A stretch of DNA of 47,079 nucleotides from Segetibacter sp. (lineage in GTDB: Bacteria > Bacteroidota > Bacteroidia > Chitinophagales > Chitinophagaceae), in the NCBI RefSeq assembly GCF_025963695.1, contig NZ_JAOQAH010000037.1, positions 1 to 47,079 on the forward strand. The letters run 5' to 3'. Position 1 is the stretch's first letter. The number at the start of each line of letters is the position of its first letter. The notes under the pieces are model-generated. The model searched no databases, had not been told where the DNA came from, and worked only from the letters and a program-made list of their open reading frames with translations. Positions 33,902 through 41,192 of this stretch are shown one piece after another. Both the position numbers and the translations under genes were made by a program.

Positions 33902-33953
33902 GTACCCGGCTACAGATCTTCCAGCTGCAGTCGTTGCGTCGCACAGCGTGTAC
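33902..33953 (-). repeat. Dispersed ~50-bp element, copy 8 (GCGACGC type)
   Basis: On the minus strand the copy starts GTACACGCTGTGCGACGCAAC and ends GCCGGGTAC, 52 nt, with both ends well conserved. Confidence 0.78.
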
Positions 33954-34079
33954 AAAATAACATTGCTCAACTTGCTGAAGAACTTTATAAAACTACCGGT
34001 TAAGTGTATTGAACCTTTAACTTAAATACTTGTAATAGTTTCGCGGTTTATGTTTTTATTTGCCGAATAATGAGAGACG

Positions 34080-34130
34080 GTACAAGTGAGTGACACAACG
34101 AAGCTTAATCGTTGAACTGCTGCCGGTTAC
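34080..34130 (+). repeat. Dispersed ~50-bp element, copy 9 (TGACAC type)
   Basis: The copy starts GTACAAGTGAGTGACACAAC and ends TGCCGGTTAC, 51 nt. It faces copy 8 at a distance of 126 nt. Confidence 0.8.
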
Positions 34131-34181
34131 AAAAGGCTTTATACGTTTCTACAAATTAGAGGATCAAATTTTAATCATTCT

Positions 34182-34240
34182 TAAATCTGCTAAATAAGCA
34201 GATTTAGGGTAAACAGTCCCTTGGGGATTTAGGGTAAACA
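34182..34240. repeat. Hairpin and tandem repeat directly before rseP
   Basis: TAAATCTGCT (34182-34191) pairs with AGCAGATTTA (34197-34206). Overlapping its right arm, GATTTAGGGTAAACA occurs at 34201-34215 and again at 34226-34240, the second copy ending on the A of the rseP ATG. Confidence 0.75.
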
Positions 34241-35586
34241 TGACATTATTAGCTATAGACTGGAGTAGCGTAGCAGTTAAAACAGGACAATTTATATTAT
34301 CGTTTTCTATATTGGTGGTGCTGCACGAGATGGGCCACTTCTTTCCTGCAAAATGGTTTAAGTGCCGGGTTGAAAAATTCTACCTCTTCTTTAACCCGGG
34401 AATAAGTTTATGGAAGAAGAAAATAGGCGAAACTGAATATGGGCTTGGTTGGGTTCCCTTTGGTGGATATGTGAAAATATCAGGGATGGTAGATGAAAGT
34501 ATGGATAAAGAGCAGTTGAAAAAACCTGCCGAACCGTGGGAATTTAGAAGTAAGCCGGCCTGGCAAAGACTAATTATTATGATTGGTGGAGTGGTGGTAA
34601 ATATTGTGCTTGCAATAGCCTTATTTATCATGATTATGTATGTGTGGGGCGAAGAATACTTACCCGCAAAAAACCTGACATATGGTATACATGCTGATAC
34701 GCTTGGAACTAAAATAGGCTTACAAGATGGAGATAAAATTGTTTCAATCGGAGGAAAGCCTGTAGATAATATTGAAACTGTTGAAGCTGAAATTATTTTA
34801 TCTGAAGCTAAACAATTACAAGTTGCGAGGAATGGACAACTTGTTGCAATTGAAATTCCGGATGGCTTGGTTAAACAACTAAATAAAAACAAACTTCAAG
34901 GGTTTATAGATGTTCGATTTCCGGTAATATTTGACTCAGTTGCAAAGACTGCTACATTTACACAGGGAAGAGTTGAAAGAGGTGATAAACTACTTGCTTT
35001 TAATAATAAGCCTATCCAGTTTTTTCACGAATTTGACCAAGAAAAAAGCAAACTAAAAAATGTAGAGGCTCCGATGAAAGTTTTACGGGGAACTGATACT
35101 GTTGACGTAAAAGTGAGAGTGAACGAGAAAAGTGCTTTAGGAATATACTTTAAAACTCCCGGTAGTCTTTTTGGTACTACAGTTAAAACATATACGCTTG
35201 CTCAATCATTTCCTGTTGGGTTTAATAAATGCTTCGAAACCCTTGACCGATATGTAACCGGATTGAAGCAATTGTTTACAGGTAAAGTAAATGCAAGTGA
35301 CTCATTAGGTAGTGTTATTAGTATCGGTAATACTTTTCCAAGCCTGTGGGACTGGCAGAAGTTTTGGACACTTACCGCGATTTTTTCGATCATTCTTGCT
35401 TTTATGAATATCCTTCCCATTCCGGCTTTAGATGGCGGCCACGCTCTATTTACCCTTGTTGAAATGGTTAGCGGACGTAAGCCGAGCGATAAGTTTATGG
35501 AGTATGCACAAATGGTAGGTATGGTACTACTGCTAGGGCTAATGGCCTACGCATTAGGATTAGATTTTTGGAGACTGTTCAAATAA
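34240..35586 (+). CDS. rseP: RIP metalloprotease RseP (site-2 protease)
   Basis: The 448-residue inner-membrane zinc protease has the HExxH active site in VLHEMGHFFPA near residue 30, followed by VPFGGYVKISGM. Two PDZ-like domains occupy the middle (AKNLTYGIHADTLGTKIGLQ, and GRVERGDKLLAFNNK). The C-terminal membrane core contains the third metal ligand in ILPIPALDGGHALF. It cleaves anti-sigma factors or signal-peptide remnants within the membrane. All catalytic residues are intact. It follows dxr, as in many bacteria. A hairpin and a 15-nt tandem repeat sit immediately before its start codon. Confidence 0.95.
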   Translation: MTLLAIDWSSVAVKTGQFILSFSILVVLHEMGHFFPAKWFKCRVEKFYLFFNPGISLWKKKIGETEYGLGWVPFGGYVKISGMVDESMDKEQLKKPAEPWEFRSKPAWQRLIIMIGGVVVNIVLAIALFIMIMYVWGEEYLPAKNLTYGIHADTLGTKIGLQDGDKIVSIGGKPVDNIETVEAEIILSEAKQLQVARNGQLVAIEIPDGLVKQLNKNKLQGFIDVRFPVIFDSVAKTATFTQGRVERGDKLLAFNNKPIQFFHEFDQEKSKLKNVEAPMKVLRGTDTVDVKVRVNEKSALGIYFKTPGSLFGTTVKTYTLAQSFPVGFNKCFETLDRYVTGLKQLFTGKVNASDSLGSVISIGNTFPSLWDWQKFWTLTAIFSIILAFMNILPIPALDGGHALFTLVEMVSGRKPSDKFMEYAQMVGMVLLLGLMAYALGLDFWRLFK

Positions 35587-35589
35587 TAG

Positions 35590-35655
35590 AATTAGGATTA
35601 AGGGATTAGATGGAAATAGAATATTATTTCTACTTCCATCTAATCGGATTAATCC
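35590..35655. terminator. Bidirectional hairpin between rseP and the MutS-like gene
   Basis: A long imperfect stem joins about 35595-35624 with 35627-35654 between the convergent 3' ends. The left arm is also heptamer-phased: AATTAGG, ATTAAGG, GATTAGA (35590-35610). There is no strong T-run, so terminator function is inferred from position. Confidence 0.6.
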
Positions 35656-35661
35656 CCGGTT

Positions 35662-37458
35662 CTACATCTCTATCCCAATCTTCTTCATTAGCAAAGAGGC
35701 ATTCATACTTTGACAAATGCCTTTTTTTAATTTGTAATCGAAGTACAACTCCTCTCCTTCTACCTGTACATCAAAATGATAATTGCTTACCGCATCTTCA
35801 TTTGCCTTGTAAAGGTTGGCTAACTCAATATCATGCGTAGCTATCACTGCTACTGCTTGTTCTCTTATCAATTGCCTGATTAATGCTTCTGAGCCTGTAT
35901 GACGATCTAAAGAGTTTGTGCCGCGTAAGATTTCATCAAGCAAGATGAAGATTTGCTTATGTTGCTTTACCTGGTCAATAATGCTCTTTAATTTTTTCAA
36001 CTCGGCATAAAAAGTAGATGTATTTTCTGCGAGATTGTCGGCAATTCGCATGCTGCTGTAGAGCTTTACAGGACTGAAAGTAAATGCTTTTGCACATACC
36101 GGAGCACCAATTTGAGCAAGCACAAGGTTAACGGCAACGCTTCGTAAAAAAGTACTTTTGCCAGCCATATTAGAACCGGTAATAATGGCTACTTTACCGT
36201 TTCCTTCTATTGCGAACGAATTATCAACGCGCTTCTTTTCATTTATAAGAGGATGCCCAATTTGTTCTCCCTTTAAAGTGAAATGTTGATCGGCTATGAC
36301 GGGGAAACTCCAGTCAGGATGATTGAAAGTAAGTGTTGCTAAAGTATTTATTAATTCGATTTCCGCCAGTATTTTGAACCATTCCGGAACTGATGCTTCA
36401 AATTTTTCTTTCCATTTGTTAAGGCTGAGCGTTTGCCTTACGTCCCATAAAAAGAATGTATTTAAAATAAAAAACACGAGCAGGTTTAACCTGAAATCGA
36501 ATCGTTTTAGAATTTCCTTTAATTTTCTAATCCCTTCCGTACCGGCCTTCTCTGATACTAGAATTTTCTTAAATGAGTCCAATAAAGGAGAACTTGATGC
36601 CAGGCGTTCTACTAAAAGTAATTGCTTATGAAGTGTGTTTAATTCACCTTCAATTTTTGAAAGTGCGGTATACGTTTGAAGCACTTTAGAACTTGTATAT
36701 TTTGCAAAAAGAAAGTAAGCAAAAACAAGCAGCCAAAAAGCAGAAGATCCAATCCAATCAAATAGATAAGCCCCAAGAGTGGCCAAAGTTATAGTAGTAA
36801 ATATAACAGGTAATATTTTCCAGAAAGGCTGTTGCAAAGGCTTAGGCACCGAGAGCCAGAATTTCATCTTCTCTTCGGTTGCAAAAGTTAAAGGATTTGC
36901 CATACCTGTTGATTGTAACTTTTGCCGCCAGTGCCAGTCAGCTGACAGATTTTTTGCCGCAGCTTGCCGGTCAATTATAGCGGGTCTTTCCGATCCCTCT
37001 AGTAGTACCGCCGCAAGCATTTTTTTTGATTGCTCTGAAGTACATCGGTTTACGTATTGATATATCGATGCCGTCCCAAATAAATCAATGTCGCCTGCGT
37101 AGGGATGTTCATGCGGTAAGAAGGAAAGGCCGTCTTCCCTGTTATGATAATTTCCTGATAGAATTGACAGCTCTTCATTGTTTATAAATAACATTCTCTC
37201 CACATCAGCAATCTTATCATTATTGTCAGCATCAATAGAAATTACATAAAGAAAAACGGCAATTCCTACTGCAACTAATAACCACGTTATAACTAAGTTT
37301 TTAAAAAAAAGCGAATAAATTAAAAGTAATATGGCAAGTACTATAACTAATCTCAGCCAGCCAATGTTACTTCTTTTTCTTTTAAGTTTTTGTAAGAGGT
37401 GTGAGTGAAAGGTCACCTGTTGTTTGTACGTTTCTTGCGGCGTCGTCTGTTGTTGCAT
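35662..37458 (-). CDS. Membrane-anchored MutS-family ATPase
   Basis: The 598-residue protein carries the MutS ATPase domain: Walker A in ITGSNMAGKSTFLRS near residue 430, the signature VCAKAFTFSPVKLYSSMRIA, Walker B in IFILLDEILRGTNSLDR and ATHDIELANL. Unlike MutS or MutS2 it lacks the mismatch-binding domain and the Smr nuclease. It has two pairs of predicted transmembrane segments, at about 35-75 and 205-250, before a short core region (about 255-380). This lineage is common in Bacteroidota and has no assigned role. Mismatch repair is unlikely from the architecture. It converges on rseP and is divergent from ssrA. Confidence 0.85.
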   Translation of the reverse strand: MQQQTTPQETYKQQVTFHSHLLQKLKRKRSNIGWLRLVIVLAILLLIYSLFFKNLVITWLLVAVGIAVFLYVISIDADNNDKIADVERMLFINNEELSILSGNYHNREDGLSFLPHEHPYAGDIDLFGTASIYQYVNRCTSEQSKKMLAAVLLEGSERPAIIDRQAAAKNLSADWHWRQKLQSTGMANPLTFATEEKMKFWLSVPKPLQQPFWKILPVIFTTITLATLGAYLFDWIGSSAFWLLVFAYFLFAKYTSSKVLQTYTALSKIEGELNTLHKQLLLVERLASSSPLLDSFKKILVSEKAGTEGIRKLKEILKRFDFRLNLLVFFILNTFFLWDVRQTLSLNKWKEKFEASVPEWFKILAEIELINTLATLTFNHPDWSFPVIADQHFTLKGEQIGHPLINEKKRVDNSFAIEGNGKVAIITGSNMAGKSTFLRSVAVNLVLAQIGAPVCAKAFTFSPVKLYSSMRIADNLAENTSTFYAELKKLKSIIDQVKQHKQIFILLDEILRGTNSLDRHTGSEALIRQLIREQAVAVIATHDIELANLYKANEDAVSNYHFDVQVEGEELYFDYKLKKGICQSMNASLLMKKIGIEM

Positions 37459-37497
37459 AATTATAGCGGGAACATAATAAAAACGTTAAGATAGCAA

Positions 37498-37524
37498 TTG
37501 AAACCATATTGTTTACTAAATTTG
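37498..37524 (+). promoter_or_regulatory. Promoter of ssrA
   Basis: TTG at 37498-37500 and TAAATTTG at 37517-37524 (a perfect TAnnTTTG) are 16 nt apart, close to Bacteroidota spacing, and lie 13 nt before the mature tmRNA 5' end. Confidence 0.55.
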
Positions 37525-37537
37525 CTGCTCAACAAAT

Positions 37538-37912
37538 GGGGCTGTACTTGGTTTTGACAGCGTAGATTGTTGTGGGTATAAGCATGCAGTGCGTTGGGTC
37601 ATTAGCACTATAATCTGAAAACTCAACAAACAAAAGGCGAAAATACTTACGCCATGGCTGCCTAATTCAGAGAATTAGCACTCATTATGGCCGGGAATGC
37701 AGGTCTACCTGTTACCACGCTTCCCCGCTGAATCAAACAAACAAAACGGGTTGCCACTACAGAAGGCTGTGACTGTAGTGTAAGACCATCCAGCTAAGGA
37801 AGTGATTGGTTTGTCCGGTTCCGGCTGCTTCCCGACAAATAATTCCGGAATAAGCATGTAGAAGGCTTATGGCAGATATGTTTGGACAGCGGTTCGACTC
37901 CGCTCAGCTCCA
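37538..37912 (+). ncRNA. ssrA: Transfer-messenger RNA (tmRNA)
   Basis: The RNA begins GGGGCTGTACTTGGTTTTGA and ends with the tRNA-like arm GGTTCGACTCCGCTCAGCTCCA. The 5' GGGGCTG pairs with CAGCTCC, leaving A as the discriminator base; CCA is not encoded. The tag frame at 37636-37665 reads GENTYAMAA then stop and is followed by a small hairpin (AATTCAGAGAATT). With SmpB it rescues stalled ribosomes and tags the products for proteolysis. The one-piece architecture is intact. An intrinsic terminator follows at 37937-37975 and a promoter precedes it. No other RNA genes were found nearby. Confidence 0.96.
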
Positions 37913-37936
37913 CTTATTAGGCTATCAAAAGCAATT

Positions 37937-37978
37937 AAAAGGGTTAGCAAATTATTGATTTGCTGACCCTTTTTGTTT
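37937..37978 (+). terminator. Intrinsic terminator of ssrA
   Basis: AAAAGGGTTAGCAAAT pairs with ATTTGCTGACCCTTTT, with one mismatch-type pair, around a short loop and is followed by a T-rich run. Confidence 0.9.
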
Positions 37979-38122
37979 TTGCGGTTACCCCATTATTAGA
38001 TTTCCTTTCTGTGGAATAGGATCTCGCTTCTTATCTCTTTTACAATGCCAGCGGTGCGAGAGAGGCGCCACGAACTTTTTAATCTTCCTTCCTATCGTAC
38101 AAAAAAATAAAGACGATCTTTA

Positions 38123-38944
38123 ATGCTTAAACAAGTTGCGGTGAATGAAATTTTAGTAAAAAACAACGTAAAGGTTTTTGGCACAGGTCAGCCGATGTTA
38201 TTTGCCCATGGTTTTGGTTGCGACCAAAATATGTGGCGGTTTATAATTCCTGCTTTCGAAAAGCAATACAAGATTGTTCTCTTTGACTATGTTGGTTCAG
38301 GCAAATCTGATATAACAGCTTACAATGCCGAAAAGTATAGTGATTTAAATGGGTATGCTAATGATATACTTGATATTGTAACTGCTTTAGATTTGAACGA
38401 CATCGTTTTCGTAGGACACTCGGTTAGTTGCATGATTGGTTTGCTTGCCTCCCTTAAACAACCAAATCGTTTCAATAAAATGATTTTTATTGGCCCTTCT
38501 GCCCGTTACATAAATGATCAACCTTCTTATATAGGCGGATTTGAAAGAAAAGACATTAAGGAGCTATTGGAAACAATGGATAAAAACTATATAGGTTGGG
38601 CAAACTTTTTAGCGCCGGCTATAATGAAAAACCCTGATAAGCCTGAACTGGGAGAAGAATTAGCTGCAAGTTTTTGTTCTACCGATCCTGTTATTGCCAG
38701 GCAATTTGCAGAAGTGACTTTCTTGTCAGATAACAGGGAAGATCTTTCTAAATTAAAAATACCCGCATTAATACTTCAATGCTCCGACGACCTTATTGCT
38801 CCGTTAGAAGTTGGCACTTACCTTGAACAACAAATCTCAGGTAGCACTCTAAAAATAATGAAAGCGACCGGTCATTGTCCACATATGAGTGCACCCGCAG
38901 AAACAATTGAATTAATGAGCAATTATCTTGCTACTGCCAGCTAA
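38123..38944 (+). CDS. rsbQ: RsbQ-type alpha/beta hydrolase
   Basis: The 273-residue cytoplasmic hydrolase is close to Bacillus RsbQ along its whole length, with phrases such as FGCDQNMWR, VLFDYVGSGKSD, EKNYIGWA-like DKNYIGWANF, FCSTDPVIARQFA, REDLSKLKIPALILQC and GHCPHMSAP. The triad is Ser100, Asp223 and His251. Each is four residues beyond the RsbQ triad positions I recall (96, 219, 247), so spacing is conserved. The nucleophile elbow reads GHSVS instead of GxSxG. In Bacillus, RsbQ works only with its partner RsbP, whose PAS domain senses its product. Here the next gene (start codon directly after this stop) encodes an RsbP-like PAS domain. The symbol reflects similarity, not proven function. 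Confidence 0.9.
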   Translation: MLKQVAVNEILVKNNVKVFGTGQPMLFAHGFGCDQNMWRFIIPAFEKQYKIVLFDYVGSGKSDITAYNAEKYSDLNGYANDILDIVTALDLNDIVFVGHSVSCMIGLLASLKQPNRFNKMIFIGPSARYINDQPSYIGGFERKDIKELLETMDKNYIGWANFLAPAIMKNPDKPELGEELAASFCSTDPVIARQFAEVTFLSDNREDLSKLKIPALILQCSDDLIAPLEVGTYLEQQISGSTLKIMKATGHCPHMSAPAETIELMSNYLATAS

Positions 38945-40153
38945 ATGCCTATGACCTTTGAAAATGAAATTCTATTAAAACAAGTTCCTTGTGGCATTTT
39001 TGCGTGTACTGAAGATGGTGTAATAACAATGGCTAACACCTATTGCAGCAACTTATTGGAATATGAAGAGACCCAACTGATAGGAACAAATATTTCCACA
39101 ATACTTACATTATCAGGAAGAATATTTTACCAGACCCATCTTTATCCGCTGGTGAAATTGCACCGCGATGCAGAGGAGATTTTTTTAAACCTCGTTACAA
39201 GATCAAAAAAAGATGTACCAGTTGTTTTAAATGCGGTGCTTGCTACGACCAAAAGCGGAACCGCCATAGTATATTCATTTATCCCTGTACTTAACCGACG
39301 CAAGTACGAGGATGAAATTTTACAGGCAAAAAAGAATGCCGAGGATGCTTTGCGTAAAAATGTAGCGTTAGAAAAAATAAAGCAGGAATTAGAGCTACAA
39401 CAAAAGGAACTGGATAAACAAATTACCTTACTTACTTTTCAGAATAAGGAGTTGCTTCAATTAGGAAATGTGATCACGCATGATCTGCAGGAACCGCTAA
39501 GAAAACTGATGCTGTTTTCTCACGAATTACTTTCAGGCGAATTAAGTGCAGATGAAAAAGAAGTAGCGTTATCTGCCATTAAGAGATCCTCTCAAAAAAT
39601 TAAAAACCTTCTGCTAAACCTGCAGGAATATTTAAGCCTTTCCACAGATTCTTCAGAAAAAACCAGCGTTGACCTGCAAGAAGTATTGCAATACGAGTTG
39701 CAGCAATTGCAGTCCCTGCATTCTCATATAAAAGTTCATGCAGAAATTGCTGTATTACCGTCGATAAAGGGCTGCAAAAAACAGCTTCATTTATTGTTCC
39801 ATCAACTTATTAAAAATGCTTTTGACCATGGCACTACTGATAATAACTTGTTTCTTGTTATAAGATCAGTTATAGTAAAAGAAAACCTCTTCAACTCATT
39901 ACATAATCGATATGAATATATAGATTATGCGAAAATTACTATTACCGATAGTGGTCCGGGTTTCGATAACAGGTATAAAGAATACATCTTTGACTTCCTT
40001 AAAAAGCTCCATCCGGCAACAACCTCCGACGGCTTCGGGCTCGCTTTTTGTATAAAAATAGTGGAGAATCATTTTGGCAACATCAAAGCCGATGGTGCAG
40101 TTGGAATTGGTGCCACTTTTACGCTTATGTTACCAATTGATTATGTCTATTAA
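38945..40153 (+). CDS. RsbP-like PAS domain fused to a histidine kinase
   Basis: The 402-residue soluble protein has an N-terminal PAS domain (about 5-115: VPCGIFACTEDGVITMAN, LYPLVKLHRDAEEIFLNL) that resembles the RsbP PAS domain. A coiled coil follows (about 118-168). In RsbP a PP2C phosphatase would come next; here it is a histidine kinase instead. The H-box VITHDLQEPLRKL has His179, the N-box is LIKNAFDHGTT and the G-boxes are ITDSGPGFDN and DGFGLAFCIKIVENHFG. No transmembrane segment is present. The start codon abuts the rsbQ stop with zero spacing, implying translational coupling, and a receiver gene follows 8 nt later. I infer that the hydrolase product is sensed by PAS and relayed to that receiver. 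Confidence 0.88.
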   Translation: MPMTFENEILLKQVPCGIFACTEDGVITMANTYCSNLLEYEETQLIGTNISTILTLSGRIFYQTHLYPLVKLHRDAEEIFLNLVTRSKKDVPVVLNAVLATTKSGTAIVYSFIPVLNRRKYEDEILQAKKNAEDALRKNVALEKIKQELELQQKELDKQITLLTFQNKELLQLGNVITHDLQEPLRKLMLFSHELLSGELSADEKEVALSAIKRSSQKIKNLLLNLQEYLSLSTDSSEKTSVDLQEVLQYELQQLQSLHSHIKVHAEIAVLPSIKGCKKQLHLLFHQLIKNAFDHGTTDNNLFLVIRSVIVKENLFNSLHNRYEYIDYAKITITDSGPGFDNRYKEYIFDFLKKLHPATTSDGFGLAFCIKIVENHFGNIKADGAVGIGATFTLMLPIDYVY

Positions 40154-40161
40154 ATTCTACA

Positions 40162-40569
40162 ATGAATAAATCTGCTACAATTATGCTGGTTGACGATGAT
40201 GAAGATGACCGGTTAATCTTTACATCTGTTATTAGTGAGATTGATGCTACCATTGATTGTATATGTTTTAGCACTGCCTTAAATAGTCTGAAAACTCTTC
40301 AAACAAAAGATACTGGTAAACCTGATTGCATTTTTTTAGATCTCAACTTACCACTAATGCATGGCTTCGAATTCTTAAAGATTATTAAAACTTCAAAAGA
40401 CTTACATGATATCCCGGTAATCATTTATTCAACTTCCTCACGTGAGGCTGATAAAATAAAAGCAAAAGAACTAGGTGCATCTAACTTTTTAAGCAAACCG
40501 AGCTCTATGAGGGACTTAAAAGAAAAGGTGACCGAGCTTTTAACCACTGTTTGTTGCAACAATAATTAG
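40162..40569 (+). CDS. Stand-alone response-regulator receiver
   Basis: The 135-residue protein is a single receiver domain of the Rcp1-like group. The acidic pocket is LVDDDEDDR (Asp11-13), the phosphoacceptor is Asp60 in CIFLDLNLPLM, the switch Ser/Thr is in VIIYSTSS and the conserved Lys in NFLSKPSS. There is no output domain, so it must act through protein contacts, as a phosphate shuttle or by feedback on the kinase. It lies 8 nt after the PAS-kinase gene and is almost certainly its cognate receiver. The end of the gene has no clear terminator close by. Confidence 0.9.
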   Translation: MNKSATIMLVDDDEDDRLIFTSVISEIDATIDCICFSTALNSLKTLQTKDTGKPDCIFLDLNLPLMHGFEFLKIIKTSKDLHDIPVIIYSTSSREADKIKAKELGASNFLSKPSSMRDLKEKVTELLTTVCCNNN

Positions 40570-40805
40570 AAAGTCTAAAGCATCTAGTATAGCTGCAAGC
40601 GCTTTATAAAAGAGATCATTGAGGTTTTTGCCAACGTGCGAAATCAAACATAAAATAAGCAAACGAACACGCACCTAAAATAGACAAGATTAAAAAATAC
40701 TATTTGTGCACGGTAATTAATAGTGTAAAGGCATAGAAATTGTAGTATTGAAAAAGATGCGTTAGCTCTTCTGGTTTTAATTTGGGTTTTTAAGAATACA
40801 GGTAC

Positions 40806-40847
40806 TTTTTTGAATTTTGGATACTTTAATAGGTTTTTTGAATTTTG
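40806..40847. repeat. 14-nt direct repeat with 28-nt period
   Basis: TTTTTTGAATTTTG occurs twice, 28 nt (four heptamers) apart, in an AT-rich tract upstream of the terminator at 40907. Confidence 0.6.
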
Positions 40848-40906
40848 AATTTTTACTTTTAGTACTTTTTAATGTTGATTTATTATTTTTTGAGTTAACG
40901 CATTTT

Positions 40907-40930
40907 GGGCAGCTTAGGCTGCCCTTTCTA
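40907..40930 (+). terminator. Isolated intrinsic terminator
   Basis: GGGCAGC (40907-40913), loop TTAG, GCTGCCC (40918-40924), then TTTCTATTTTA. It is far from any annotated 3' end. Confidence 0.75.
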
Positions 40931-41192
40931 TTTTATCATCTTTCTTCTCTTAACATGCAGAGTTCTTGCAATTACTTATCATCCCCAGGCGCCTTCTGTA
41001 AAACTTTCGCTTCCGGCCCCGTGTCTGCAACTATCTAAATGCAGAAGGGCAATTTGTTGATGTTTGATAATTTGTTGCTTGTCTTACATAAAGGGCTGTC
41101 AGGCAAATTATAAGTTGTTTAGCCTGAATTAAATTTCTTTCAACCACGGCATGGGGATAAATTTGGAGCTTTATTAGCGAATACATTTAAGA

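Larger units (their letters stand above)
33844..34239. other. 396-nt dxr-rseP spacer with facing repeats
   Basis: This spacer contains the 50-bp elements at 33902-33953 and 34080-34130 and the hairpin plus direct repeat just before rseP (34182-34240). No gene is seen. Confidence 0.6.
40570..41192. other. 623-nt intergenic region with repeat tract and isolated terminator
   Basis: No protein gene is supported (a 73-codon frame here lacks protein-like composition). The region holds a 14-nt direct repeat, TTTTTTGAATTTTG, at 40806-40819 and 40834-40847 (28-nt period), and an intrinsic terminator at 40907-40930, 340 nt from the receiver gene. A short RNA ending at that terminator is possible. Confidence 0.5.

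Noticed and set aside
37880..37912. A tRNA suggested by GGTTCGACTCC and an acceptor-like end
   Set aside because: It is the 3' tRNA-like domain of the tmRNA; the 5' half lies 340 nt upstream and a tag frame is present between them.
40817..41038. 73-codon plus-strand frame between the receiver and the second kinase
   Set aside because: Its Phe/Leu-rich start comes from a T-rich repeat tract and it runs through an intrinsic terminator.
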